Source of the DNA: CAYRSS01 sp964426945
GTDB taxonomy: Bacteria; Planctomycetota; Phycisphaerae; UBA1845
DNA length: 64,000 nucleotides
Assembly: GCA_964426945.1 (NCBI GenBank)
Contig: CAYRSS010000018.1
Span: 6,947-70,946 of the forward strand
Direction: 5' to 3'
Made by a program: the position numbers and the translations under genes. This document shows, one piece after another, positions 17,517 through 26,727 of this stretch; within the stretch, counting starts at the first letter, position 1, and every line of letters begins with the position of its first letter. The notes below the pieces were generated by a model. That model was not told the origin of the DNA. It ran no database searches and saw only the letters and a list, made by a program, of their open reading frames with translations.

Positions 17517-20401
17517 GCTTCCGCTCCGATGAGGGCGGCCGTCAGCCGGTCGTCCGCGCGGCTGGCCGGCGACGATCCCGCAGCCAGCCATGACCGCTTC
17601 GCTCCGCGACGCGTAAATCGGCCCATGATGGCGGCCACGTCGAGGATCAGCGAGACCGAGCCGTCGCCCATGATGGACGCGCCAGCCACGCCCTCCACGT
17701 TGTGATAGTTTGCAGCGATGTCCTTGATGACGATGTCTTCCTGGCCGAGCAGTTCATCAACGACAAGCCCCAGCTTCTCACGCCCGGCCCCGAGGATCAG
17801 CACCGTGAACGATTCCTGGTCGCGACCCGCCGTCCGCTGCTCGTCGTGCGGGAGGTTCAGCGCCTCTTCGAGCAGGGCGAGCGGAATCACGTGGTCGCGC
17901 AGGCGGATCACGGCCTGACCCTGGATGTGCTGCACGCGGTCTCGCGAGACCGGGATGATCTCTACCACCATCTCCAGCGGCACGGCATAAGCCGTCGTAC
18001 CCACGCGGGCCATCATCGCGTTGATGATTGCCAGGGTGAGCGGCAGTTGAATCGTGAACGTCGTCCCCTTGCCGGGCGTGCTGTTGAGCGTGACCGCGCC
18101 GTTGATCGCCTCGATCTTGGTGCGGACGATGTCCATGCCCATGCCGCGGCCGCTGAGGTCCGTGACCTTCTCCGCGGTCGAGAAGCCCGGTCGAAAGACG
18201 TACTGATACGCCTCCAGATCCGACATCTGATCAACCTGAGCCCGCGTGGCGAGCTCGCGCTCGATAATCTTGGCCTTGATTCGCTCGGCGCTGATACCCC
18301 GGCCGTCGTCGCGCACCTCGATGCAGATGTGCCGGCCGCGATGGAACGCGTCGAGCACGACCTGGCCCGATTCCGGTTTGCCGGCTGCCACGCGGTCGGC
18401 GGGCAGCTCGATGCCGTGATCGACGCTGTTGCGGATCATGTGCGTCAGCGGATCGACCAGCTCATCGATCATGCGCTTGTCAAGCTCGGTCGCCTCGCCG
18501 CGCAGCACGAGGTCCAGCCGCTTGCCGGTCGATTTGCAAAGATCGCGCGTGACGCGGCGGAACCGCTGGAAGAGCGGGCCGATCGCCACCATGCGCGTCT
18601 GCATGATGCGCTTCTGAATCCCCTCGGAAATACGGTTGAGGCTGTGCACGGCTTCGGAAAACGCGGTCATTGTCCCGCGCGACTCCTGAATGCGGTGCAC
18701 GAGCGTGCGGACCGTGGCGAAATCGTGCGAAAGGTGCAGGGCCGAGTCGGACATGTCCTGCAGCGAGCGTTGCACATCACCGCCCGCCTGCATGGTCTCG
18801 ACTTCCTTTCGCAGGCGCTCGATACGCTCGCCGACGTCGTCCACCAGGTAGCCGAGGTTGTTGCGGGCAAACAGTCCGCCCAGGTTGCGCGCGATCTCGA
18901 CGAACCGGGCCTTCGTGATGACCAGCTCGCCGCCGAGGTTCATGAGCTGATCGAGCCGCTCGAGGTCGACGCGGATCGTCTCGCCCGCCTTCGCGGGGGT
19001 CGCATCGCCGGCGGCGGCGGCGCGCGCGGCGACCGGAGGCGGAGTGGCCGCGTCGGCGCTCTGGCTGGGAACCCCAATCGGTTCGACGCTCGAACCGGCG
19101 ATCGACGCCGCAGGCTGCGGCAGCGGAGCGGCCTCTTCGACAGAAGCCGCCGTCGCCCGCGGCGCTGTGATCGTCACGCTCTGCACGTTGTATGCGCGGA
19201 CCACGCGCTCAACCTCCGCCGCTTCCACGTCAGCCTGCACGCGGTAGACCACGCGCGTCACCTGGGCCTCGCTGTCGAGGTTGAACACGTCCGGATCGGC
19301 GCCGAGCAGGTCGCCCATGTCGGCCAGCCGGTTGTAGATGATACAGGCGTAGATCGCCGCTTCGCTGAAGTCCTCGGCGAAGGTCACGCACACTTCGAGC
19401 GCGTTCTCCTCCCCGGCGAGACCCTCAGATGGAGGCGGCCCCGCGGCGGTCGGCGCCGCCGACTCAGCGACGGGTGAGAGCCACGCCGAGAAAATCTCCG
19501 CGTCACCGCTGACGTCAAAGCCTGATCCGTCGTCCTTGCGGACGATCTCCAGGTACCCCTTGAGACGATCCGAGGCCGCAAACAAGGCAGCGAACATGGC
19601 CCCGTCGACCATGACCTCGCCCGCGCGAACGCGGTCGAGGACGCTCTCCATATCGTGCGTCAGCCGATGCATCGCCTCGCAGCCGACCGTGCCGCTGGCG
19701 CCTTTGATGTTGTGGGCGGCCCGGAAGATCGCGTTGATGATCTCGCCATCCTCGGGGCTCTTCTCGAGTTCCATCAGCCGCTGATCGACTTCGTCGATCG
19801 TCTCGACCATGGACTCGGTAAACCGCTGCATCAGCTCAGGGTCGAGGCCGCTCATCGCTGGAAGAACGCGCACCGCGCCGACCTCCGCGGCGGCGGCCGG
19901 GGCGGCTTTCGCGCCGGCCACGGCAGGGGCAGGCGGAACGACTGCGGCGGGTTGAGCCGCGGCGCCGGGCGTCGACCCGCCTTCGAGCATGGCGGTCAGC
20001 ATCGCCAGCGGCTGGTCGATCGACAGCGGCGTGTCGGTCGGCTCCTGCAACTCCTGCACCAGCTTGCGGAGCGTGTCGACCGCGCCGAACAGCGCCTCGA
20101 CCTCGGTGGCGTACAGTTCGCGCACGCCGTTGCGCAGCTGGTCAAAGAGCGACTCCATCAGGTGGGTCACGTCGCGGATGCGCTGGAAGCCGAGCGAAGC
20201 GGCAACGCCCTTGAGGCTGTGCGCCGCGCGGAACACCTCGTTCATCCGCTCGTGATCATCTGCCCCGCGCAGGGCAATGGCCCCGTTCTGCGCCTGGCTC
20301 TCGAAAGCCATGAGACCCTCTTCGAGCGACGTCAGGTACGTCGGGGCCTCGTCGAGGAACCCGGCCATCAGGTCAGGAGGAATGTCATGCGATTCGAGCA
20401 T
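17513..20401 (-). CDS. cheA: CheA histidine kinase with two HPt domains
   Basis: A 962-aa CheA. It has two HPt (P1) domains: FRAAHSLKGVAASLG with His61 and FRAAHNIKGASGTVG with His about 230. A proline/alanine linker follows, then a CheY/CheB-docking P2-like segment (about 335-420), a second linker, the dimerisation P3 helices (about 470-540), and the ATPase domain with N-box HMIRNSVDHGIE, G1 box RDDGRGIS and G2 box SGRGMGMDIVRTK. A C-terminal CheW-like domain ends the protein. The start ATG lies 8 nt after GGAG, and the gene begins 7 nt after cheR. Two phosphotransfer domains could feed CheB, the two CheY proteins and others with different kinetics. No receiver domain is attached. Confidence 0.95.
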   Translation of the reverse strand: MLESHDIPPDLMAGFLDEAPTYLTSLEEGLMAFESQAQNGAIALRGADDHERMNEVFRAAHSLKGVAASLGFQRIRDVTHLMESLFDQLRNGVRELYATEVEALFGAVDTLRKLVQELQEPTDTPLSIDQPLAMLTAMLEGGSTPGAAAQPAAVVPPAPAVAGAKAAPAAAAEVGAVRVLPAMSGLDPELMQRFTESMVETIDEVDQRLMELEKSPEDGEIINAIFRAAHNIKGASGTVGCEAMHRLTHDMESVLDRVRAGEVMVDGAMFAALFAASDRLKGYLEIVRKDDGSGFDVSGDAEIFSAWLSPVAESAAPTAAGPPPSEGLAGEENALEVCVTFAEDFSEAAIYACIIYNRLADMGDLLGADPDVFNLDSEAQVTRVVYRVQADVEAAEVERVVRAYNVQSVTITAPRATAASVEEAAPLPQPAASIAGSSVEPIGVPSQSADAATPPPVAARAAAAGDATPAKAGETIRVDLERLDQLMNLGGELVITKARFVEIARNLGGLFARNNLGYLVDDVGERIERLRKEVETMQAGGDVQRSLQDMSDSALHLSHDFATVRTLVHRIQESRGTMTAFSEAVHSLNRISEGIQKRIMQTRMVAIGPLFQRFRRVTRDLCKSTGKRLDLVLRGEATELDKRMIDELVDPLTHMIRNSVDHGIELPADRVAAGKPESGQVVLDAFHRGRHICIEVRDDGRGISAERIKAKIIERELATRAQVDQMSDLEAYQYVFRPGFSTAEKVTDLSGRGMGMDIVRTKIEAINGAVTLNSTPGKGTTFTIQLPLTLAIINAMMARVGTTAYAVPLEMVVEIIPVSRDRVQHIQGQAVIRLRDHVIPLALLEEALNLPHDEQRTAGRDQESFTVLILGAGREKLGLVVDELLGQEDIVIKDIAANYHNVEGVAGASIMGDGSVSLILDVAAIMGRFTRRGAKRSWLAAGSSPASRADDRLTAALIGAEA

Positions 20402-20408
20402 GCGCGCG

Positions 20409-21272
20409 TTACTCCGACTTCTGCTTGAACAGGCTGCGCTGCGGCTTGTGGTACAGCCCCGGGGTCAGCGGCTCGAGCTTCATGATGCTCATCAGTTCCT
20501 TCGAGGTCCTCGTCGGGTCTACGTCGCCGATGAACAGGTATCCACCCGGCGCCACGGCGTCCTGAGCGACCTGGATCGTCCGCTGCTTCATCTCCGTATC
20601 GAAATACATCAGCACATTGCGCAGCAGCACCAGGTCGAAGATCGCGGGCTGGAACTGGTCGCGCAGGTTGTGAAACTGGAACCGCACGATGCGTCGCGCG
20701 TCTTCGTGAAGGTGGTAGCCTTCGGGCGTCCGCGTGAACCAGCGATCGCGCCGCTGAGGCGTCATCTTGGACACGGCGTAGTCGTTGTAGACCGCGGCGG
20801 CGGCGCGATCGAGCACGCGCCGGCTGATGTCCGTCCCGACGACCTGGGGCCGCCACGCCCCGCCCGCGGGCAGCCCCTCCAGCAGGCAGATCGCGCAGGT
20901 GTACGCCTCTTCACCACTGCTGGCTGCGGCGCTCCAGATCTTGATTGTCTTGTTCCGCGTGGCGTTCCGCTCGATAAACTCGGGCAGCAACTGCGTCTCG
21001 AACGTCTGCCAGAGCTTCTCGTTGCGGAAGAAGTAGGTCTCGTTGGTCGTGACGGCGGAGAGGAAAAACGGCAGCTCTTCCTCGACGAACTCGGCATCCG
21101 AGAAGCGGTCGTAGTACGCCTCGAAAGACTCAATGTGCAGCGCGCGAAGGCGGGCCCGCAGCCGGTTACTCAGCAGCGGGAGTTTCTCCTTGGCCAGGTG
21201 AATCCCGGCGCGCTCGGACACCAGCGCGGCAAAGCGCTCGAACGTGTCCTGGCTCAGCGTGGTGAGCTGCAT
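20409..21272 (-). CDS. cheR: CheR, MCP methyltransferase
   Basis: A 287-aa SAM-dependent methyltransferase. The ATG at 21270-21272 follows AGGAAG with about 6-nt spacing; longer in-frame starts add a non-conserved Arg-rich tail. The N-terminal all-helical CheR domain (FERFAALVSERAGIHL, LTTNETYFFR-like VTTNETYFFRNEKLW) is followed by the SAM-binding motif I (IWSAAASSGEEAYT), VVGTDIS and FDLVLLRNVLMYFD. No TPR or beta-subdomain tail extension is present. The receptor in this operon lacks an obvious CheR-docking pentapeptide. Confidence 0.94.
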   Translation of the reverse strand: MQLTTLSQDTFERFAALVSERAGIHLAKEKLPLLSNRLRARLRALHIESFEAYYDRFSDAEFVEEELPFFLSAVTTNETYFFRNEKLWQTFETQLLPEFIERNATRNKTIKIWSAAASSGEEAYTCAICLLEGLPAGGAWRPQVVGTDISRRVLDRAAAAVYNDYAVSKMTPQRRDRWFTRTPEGYHLHEDARRIVRFQFHNLRDQFQPAIFDLVLLRNVLMYFDTEMKQRTIQVAQDAVAPGGYLFIGDVDPTRTSKELMSIMKLEPLTPGLYHKPQRSLFKQKSE

Positions 21273-21357
21273 GGCGGTCTTCCTGCTTGAAACCATGGGC
21301 CGGCCGGGGCGCCGCCTGGCGCCCCGACCGGACAATGAGGCTGAGTCCGTCGGTGCT

Positions 21358-23190
21358 CTAGCGGCCGACAGGCTTGCGTACGCCCGGCTTGCCGAGCGAA
21401 CCAGGTCCCGACGGGCGGCCGGCAGGCGCGCCGCCTCCGCCGTTCTCGGCCGAACCGACAGTGAACGCTCCGACCAGCTCGCGCAGCTGCTGAGCCTGGC
21501 CCGACAGCTCCTCGGACGAGCCGGACATCTCCTCGGCGGCCGACGCGTTGTTCTCGGTGACCGAGGCGATGTTCTGGATCGCCATGCTCACTTCCTTCGC
21601 GGTCTGCGCCTGCTCCTCGGTGGACGCGGCGATATCCGAGATGCCGCGGGCGGTGGCGCCGACGCCTTCGATGATCTTCTTCAGCGCGTCGCCGGTTTCC
21701 TGGCTGAGGGCTGCACCCTCCTTCACGCGCTGCGTCGATTCCTTGATAAGCCCGGCGATCTCCTTGGCGGCCTCGCTCGAACGCTCTGCGAGCTTGCGCA
21801 CCTCGTCGGCCACGACGGCGAAGCCAAGTCCGTGCTCGCCGGCACGGGCGGCCTCGATCGCGGCGTTGAGCGCGAGCAGGTTGGTCTGCGAGGCGATCTC
21901 CGAGATCACCCCGATGATCTCGCCGATCTGTTCCGACGACTTGTCGATCAGCTTCATCGCCTCAATGTTCTTCGAGACGGCCATCCCGCCTGTCTCCGCG
22001 CGCTGCGTGGTCTCTCGGGCGGTGGTGTTGGCCGAGCGCGAATTCTCGGCCACCTGCTGAATGATGTTGTTCAGCGACTGGATCGAGGCGGACATCTGCT
22101 CGACGCTGGCCGATTGGGTCTGTGCCCCTTCCGAGAGCGATGTCGCACCTTCCGAGACCACGCGGGCCCCGTCGGCGAACTGACTCGCCGCGTCCTGGAT
22201 CTGCACGATCACGCCGCTGAGCGAGTGGATCATGCTCTGCAGCCCTTCGCCGAGCTGGCCGATCGCGTCGCTGCCCGACACGGTCACGACGGTGGTCAGG
22301 TCGCCCGCGGCGGCGGCCTGCACGTTCGCCAGCAACTGGTCCACCTTCTCGCGAAGCTGGGCCGCGGCGGCGTCAGCCTCCTGCTGCATGCGGCGCTGGT
22401 TCTCTTCCATGCGCAGCTTCTCGGTGATGTTCGACCAGGTCACCATCGGGCCGAGGTACTTGCCGTCCTGGTCGTAGATCGCGCTGGCCAGCAGATCGAG
22501 CTTCTGGTCGCCGAGCTCGATGATCGCCTGGTGCGGCAGGTTCTTCGGATCTGACAGGATCTTGCGCTGGTAGCTCGGGTTCTTGTGGAAGATGTCGACG
22601 TTGCTGCCCACGACCTTGTCGATCGGCACCGGCACCAGGTGTGCGATCGGCTGCAGGTTTTTCACCGTCGCCGGGTTGGCGTAGGTGATGTTGAGGTCCC
22701 GATCGGCGAGCATAATGTTGATCGGCGCGTTCTCGACCACCGGAATCAGCTTCGACGCCTCCTTGCGGACGCGCACGGCCTCGGTGATGTCGGACGCGAA
22801 CTTGACGATCCGGTAGGGCTTCCCGCTCTCGTCGAGCAGCGGGTTGTACGAAGCCTGCAACCAGATCTCCCTGCCGCCCTTGCCGAAGCGCTGGAACTCG
22901 CCGCTCACGAACTCGCCCCGGCCCAGCCGATTCCAGAACTCCTTGTAGTCCTGGCTGCGGCGATACTCCTCCCCCACGAACATCTGGTGATGACTGCCGC
23001 GGATCTCGCCCAGACTGTACCCCACCGTAGCGGTGAAGTTCTCGTTCGCGGTGATGATCGTGCCATCGAGTTCGAATTCGATCACCGCCATCGAGCGGTG
23101 GATGGCCTCGATCTGGCTGACGAGTTCCTGCATGCTGGGTTCACGGTCGGCGGTCGCTGTGGTCGACGCCTTCTTCTGGGTCGTGCTCAT
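21358..23190 (-). CDS. Soluble PAS-PAS-HAMP methyl-accepting chemotaxis protein
   Basis: A 610-aa MCP. The ATG at 23188-23190 is preceded by AGGAA about 8 nt upstream. There is no signal peptide or transmembrane segment. Residues 30-145 and about 165-275 are two PAS domains (FTATVGYSLGEIRG ... WLQASYNPLLDESG; VVENAPINIMLADRDL), and a HAMP-like linker lies near 285-345. The long signalling coiled coil has the conserved hairpin tip EIASQTNLLALNAAIEAARAG. The C-terminus is Gly/Pro-rich and ends without a CheR pentapeptide. It should therefore sense an intracellular cue (redox, haem, flavin or ligand) and form a cytoplasmic array with CheW and CheA. Confidence 0.93.
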   Translation of the reverse strand: MSTTQKKASTTATADREPSMQELVSQIEAIHRSMAVIEFELDGTIITANENFTATVGYSLGEIRGSHHQMFVGEEYRRSQDYKEFWNRLGRGEFVSGEFQRFGKGGREIWLQASYNPLLDESGKPYRIVKFASDITEAVRVRKEASKLIPVVENAPINIMLADRDLNITYANPATVKNLQPIAHLVPVPIDKVVGSNVDIFHKNPSYQRKILSDPKNLPHQAIIELGDQKLDLLASAIYDQDGKYLGPMVTWSNITEKLRMEENQRRMQQEADAAAAQLREKVDQLLANVQAAAAGDLTTVVTVSGSDAIGQLGEGLQSMIHSLSGVIVQIQDAASQFADGARVVSEGATSLSEGAQTQSASVEQMSASIQSLNNIIQQVAENSRSANTTARETTQRAETGGMAVSKNIEAMKLIDKSSEQIGEIIGVISEIASQTNLLALNAAIEAARAGEHGLGFAVVADEVRKLAERSSEAAKEIAGLIKESTQRVKEGAALSQETGDALKKIIEGVGATARGISDIAASTEEQAQTAKEVSMAIQNIASVTENNASAAEEMSGSSEELSGQAQQLRELVGAFTVGSAENGGGGAPAGRPSGPGSLGKPGVRKPVGR

Positions 23191-23264
23191 TCGTGGATTC
23201 CTCGTGTCTGGACGGGCGGTCATGGGGACGCCGGAATATGCACTTTTTGCCGACGGTTCGTCGG

Positions 23265-23813
23265 TCAGACGCTGGAGATTTCCTCAACCTTGTTCTGGTC
23301 CTGCCGCGACAGGATGCGCTCGATGTTCAGCAGGATCAGCAGCTTCTCCTCGAGCTTCACCAGCCCGCGGATGTAGTCGTGGTCGATGCCCGTAACGCTC
23401 GACGGCGGAGGCTCGATCTGGCCGGCGCTGATCCGCAGCACCTCAGTGACTGCGTCCACAACGATGCCGATCGTCTTGCTGGCCACGTTGACGACGATGA
23501 TGCGCGTGTGCTCATCGTTGGGCTTGGCGCTGAGGCCGAACCGCCGCCGCAGATCGACAATCGGAATCACATGCCCGCGAAGGTTGATCAGCCCGCAGAT
23601 GTAGTCGGGCACCTCGGGCACCCGCGTGATCTGGCCGGGCATGATGATTTCCTGCGCCCGCATGATGTCGACGCCGTACTCCTCGTTGGCGAGGCGGAAG
23701 CTGACGATCTGCGACAGCCCCGCGGGTGCGTTCTGATCGCGCTCGACATCGACGGCGCCGGTGGCCGCCTGGCTCTGACGTCCCGTGCGTGGTTCGGCCG
23801 TGGTTGCGGTCAT
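23265..23813 (-). CDS. cheW: CheW coupling protein, first gene of the che operon
   Basis: A 182-aa CheW. The start ATG is at 23811-23813 with GGAACC upstream. A 30-residue hydrophilic N-terminus (MTATTAEPRTG...) precedes the typical fold: IVSFRLANEEYGVDIMRAQEII, VPEVPDYICGLINLRG, VIPIVDLRRRFGL and IGIVVDAVTEVLRI. It couples receptors to CheA. It opens the operon cheW-mcp-cheR-cheA-cheC-cheD-cheY and faces the divergent HDOD operon across 292 bp. Confidence 0.93.
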   Translation of the reverse strand: MTATTAEPRTGRQSQAATGAVDVERDQNAPAGLSQIVSFRLANEEYGVDIMRAQEIIMPGQITRVPEVPDYICGLINLRGHVIPIVDLRRRFGLSAKPNDEHTRIIVVNVASKTIGIVVDAVTEVLRISAGQIEPPPSSVTGIDHDYIRGLVKLEEKLLILLNIERILSRQDQNKVEEISSV

Positions 23814-23911
23814 GCGATAGGTTCCGAGTTGGACGACAGGTCGCTGTCCATCCGGCGCGCGCCCATGCGACACGCCGCGCCGCGGCCGGCCAGCAGGGCG
23901 CCGCGACTGGG

Positions 23912-23929
23912 TGAGTATCGGAATACTCA
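23912..23929. promoter_or_regulatory. Palindrome in the divergent che/HDOD intergenic region
   Basis: TGAGTAT-CGGA-ATACTCA is a perfect 7-bp inverted repeat about 100 bp upstream of cheW and 177 bp upstream of the HDOD gene. Its AT-rich symmetry within a GC-rich spacer fits an operator shared by both operons. No regulator gene sits alongside, so the binding protein is unknown. Confidence 0.35.
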
Positions 23930-24105
23930 AAGCGGGAATGCACCGACATGGCGCGTTTCTGAGGCGCGAGCGCGAACTGGGGGAAACCCCCCACCTACGG
24001 TATGCGCGGCAGCGCCCCCGAAGGCCGTGACCTCCATCTGCCGATACGCCCAGCAGGCGGACACCCCGTCTGCACTGTGCGGCCGCTCACCCCGGAGCCC
24101 GAGAC

Positions 24106-25032
24106 GTGAACCCAACCATCCTCCAGCGCATCGAAACCTGTCAGGCGATTCCCTCGGCGCCGCACATCGTGTCGCGCCTCCTGGAGATCACTGACGACCC
24201 GAATTATCGGCACGACGAGGTCGCCAAGCTCCTCGCCACCGACCCCGGCATCGCCAGCGACGTGCTGCGGATGGCCAACTCCGCCCTGCTGGGCGGGCTG
24301 CGCAAGGTCGCTTCCATCTCCGAGGCCATCGTTCGGCTCGGCATCCGCCAGGTCCGCACGCTGGTGATCAGCCGCGGCATGATCAACTCGATCGGCGAGG
24401 CGAAACTATCGGACCTCGACATGAGCTACTTCTGGCGGCGCTCGCTGGCGACCGCAGTGCTGTGTTCGCGCATCGCCGAGGAGATCGGCCGCCTGCCTCG
24501 GGACATCGCCTTCACCGGCGGGTTGCTCTCCGACATCGGCGTAATCGTGCTGGCGCGGGCGCTGCCGGTCGAATACGCCACCATCCTCCGCCAATACTCC
24601 CCGCGCGGCGGCGGCGACATGGTCATCCACGAAGTGGAACAGTTCGGCGGCTCGCACGCCGACGTCAGCGCCATCGCCCTGCAGTCGTGGTCAGTGCCCG
24701 CGGAGGTGGTCCAGGCGGTCCGCCACCATCACGATACCGATCTGCCCGAGGCTCCCGAGATCGTTACGCGCCTCGCCCGGGTGATTAACGCCGCGGGCGA
24801 GATTGCCCGCTTCCTCTGCGAGGCCGGCGGCAAGGACGAAGTGCAGCGCATGTGCACGTGGGCGATGCACCTCACCGACCTCCGGCCGCGCTCCCTGCAG
24901 CGCGTCCTGAAGCTCGTCGAGTCCGACATCGCCGAACTCGCCTCGGCGCTGCACGTCGACGTCATTCCGAGCAAGGTCTATGCCCTCATCGCGCAGAGCA
25001 TGACCGAGCAGCTCGAAGCCGCTGCTTCCTAG
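24106..25032 (+). CDS. HDOD-domain signalling protein
   Basis: A 308-aa HDOD (HD-related output domain) protein, which starts at GTG 24106 with GGAG 8 nt upstream. Family features are visible: QAIPSAPHIVSRLLEITDDP, LLATDPGIASDVLRMANSALLGG, SISEAIVRLGIRQVRTLV, then LLSDIGVIVLARALP in place of the usual HDIG-like box, and SWSVPAEVVQAVRHHHD. HDOD proteins lack the HD metal ligands and act as non-catalytic regulators in signalling, often next to chemotaxis or c-di-GMP genes. It is followed 10 nt later by the ABC1-like kinase gene, so the two are very probably one transcript. Confidence 0.88.
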   Translation: MNPTILQRIETCQAIPSAPHIVSRLLEITDDPNYRHDEVAKLLATDPGIASDVLRMANSALLGGLRKVASISEAIVRLGIRQVRTLVISRGMINSIGEAKLSDLDMSYFWRRSLATAVLCSRIAEEIGRLPRDIAFTGGLLSDIGVIVLARALPVEYATILRQYSPRGGGDMVIHEVEQFGGSHADVSAIALQSWSVPAEVVQAVRHHHDTDLPEAPEIVTRLARVINAAGEIARFLCEAGGKDEVQRMCTWAMHLTDLRPRSLQRVLKLVESDIAELASALHVDVIPSKVYALIAQSMTEQLEAAAS

Positions 25033-25042
25033 GGAGACGGGC

Positions 25043-26584
25043 ATGCGGTCTTCACTGCTCGGCCGCTCGACCGACTACCTCGGTCTCGTGCGCGATTCGC
25101 TCGCCATCCGCACCGCCTCGAACGCCGGCGCCGCCGACATGGCCCGGAGGCATCTCGCCGCGCGCATGGGCCGCCTCCGTGGCCTTCCCCAGAAAATCGG
25201 GCAGATGCTCAGCATGGCCGAGGGTGACGACGCGGTGGAGCCGTTCGAGGCGCTGCGCGAAGGCGCCGAGCCGCTGCCATGGACCCAGGTGGAAGCGCTG
25301 CTCGCAGAGGCATGGGGGCAGGACCCTGAGTCGGTCCTTCACAGCGTGGACGAGCGCGGTCTGGCCGCTTCACTCGGCCAGGTACACCGCGCGACGCTGC
25401 ACGACGGGCGCGAGGTCGCGGTGAAGGTGCGCTACCCCGGCATCCGCGCGGCGGTCATGAATGACCTGAAGATGCTCGGCTGGCTCAGCCTCCCCGTGGG
25501 AAACCTGCGCCGCGGTTTTGACCTCGGCGCCTACCAGGCGGAGGTGCTCCGCGACCTCAACGACGAGCTCGACTATGACCACGAGCGCCTCATGCAGCGC
25601 CGCTGCGGCGAGCTGCTCGGCGCGAGCGGAAGGTGGATCGTCCCGGGCGTAGTGGACGAGTGGTGCCGGCCCGACGTGCTCGTCACCAACTGGGAGCAGG
25701 GTGCAACCATCGACGAGGCCGCGACGTGGCCGCAGGAGGCCCGGACCGATCTCGCCCGGCTGCTGGTGCGCGGTTTCGTCGACGCCGCGTTTCGCCACGG
25801 CGTGCTCCACGCCGATCCCCACCCCGGCAACTACCGCTTCCGACGGCTGCAAGATGGCTGCGCCGTGGTGCTTTACGACTTCGGCAGCGTCGCCAAGATT
25901 CCACCCGAGCGACGGCTGCTGCTCCTGAAGCTCATCGAGATGACTGCCTCCGGCTCGGGCGACCCGCTGGGGGTCATGCTGGCGCTGGGGTTCCGCGATG
26001 ACATGCTGCGGCCCCTGCGCGCGAAACTGCCCGCGCTGCTGCGCGTCGTCCTCGAGCCCTTTGTCGACCCCGGTATCCACACGCTCGATCCGGCCCACCG
26101 CCGCGAACGCGTCGAAGACATCCTCGGCGACGACCGTTGGAACTTCCGCATGAGCGGCCCGCCGCACCTCGTGTTCCTGCTGCGGGCGATCGGGGGGCTC
26201 GCGTGGTACCTCCGTCGGCTGGAGGTGAACGTGAGCTGGTCGCGTCCGCTGGCGCCGATCCTCCGGCAGCAGGCCGGGGCGCTCGTCTCCCTCCAGACCG
26301 TCGCGCCCCAGGACACCGCCGGCCCGGTCCCGGGCATGGCCCGCCACCTGCGGATTCACGTGGCCAGGGAGGGCCGGACGACGGTCGCCCTGACCTTCCC
26401 CGCCATGAGCATCGACGAGATCGAGACCCTCATGGGCGACGACCTGGCCGCCCGCATCGCTTCCGAAGGGATCGACACACGCGATCTGGTCCGGCGGGTA
26501 CGCCGAAGCGGGTACGCCCCGCAGGCCGTTTTCATCCTCCCTCCGGACGACGGGCGGCGGGAGGTCCGAGTCTGGCTGGAGTAG
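25043..26584 (+). CDS. ABC1/AarF/UbiB-family atypical kinase
   Basis: A 513-aa protein of the ABC1 (UbiB/ADCK) protein-kinase-like family. It starts at ATG 25043 after AGGGAG. Signature segments: the KxGQ motif in LPQKIGQMLSMAE, an Ala-containing nucleotide loop LAASLGQVHRATL, the lysine in EVAVKVRYPG, the catalytic-loop equivalent VLHADPHPGNYR and the DFG-like YDFGSVAKI. No C-terminal transmembrane helices typical of UbiB are present; instead there is an extra alpha/beta tail of about 80 residues (about 435-513: LRIHVAREGRTTVALTFPAM ... VWLE). ABC1 ATPases usually support ubiquinone or lipid metabolism, but this gene is embedded in a signalling operon, so a different target is possible. Confidence 0.85.
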   Translation: MRSSLLGRSTDYLGLVRDSLAIRTASNAGAADMARRHLAARMGRLRGLPQKIGQMLSMAEGDDAVEPFEALREGAEPLPWTQVEALLAEAWGQDPESVLHSVDERGLAASLGQVHRATLHDGREVAVKVRYPGIRAAVMNDLKMLGWLSLPVGNLRRGFDLGAYQAEVLRDLNDELDYDHERLMQRRCGELLGASGRWIVPGVVDEWCRPDVLVTNWEQGATIDEAATWPQEARTDLARLLVRGFVDAAFRHGVLHADPHPGNYRFRRLQDGCAVVLYDFGSVAKIPPERRLLLLKLIEMTASGSGDPLGVMLALGFRDDMLRPLRAKLPALLRVVLEPFVDPGIHTLDPAHRRERVEDILGDDRWNFRMSGPPHLVFLLRAIGGLAWYLRRLEVNVSWSRPLAPILRQQAGALVSLQTVAPQDTAGPVPGMARHLRIHVAREGRTTVALTFPAMSIDEIETLMGDDLAARIASEGIDTRDLVRRVRRSGYAPQAVFILPPDDGRREVRVWLE

Positions 26585-26727
26585 TCGGGGGCGGAGATTC
26601 TCGTCCCCGGGACGTCCGGATCAGACCTAAACCGGCCGGCGGGTTCCGCCGATCCACCTTGCAGTCTTTCGCGCCATTGCGGGTCGCTTGAGGCGATCGG
26701 GCACGTCACTTGTGAGGTACGCAGAAA

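Noticed and set aside
23221..23264. Possible sigma-54 promoter between MCP and cheW (GGAATATGCACTTTTTGC)
   Set aside because: The spacing between GG and GC is 14 rather than 10 and it lies inside an operon in the wrong orientation.
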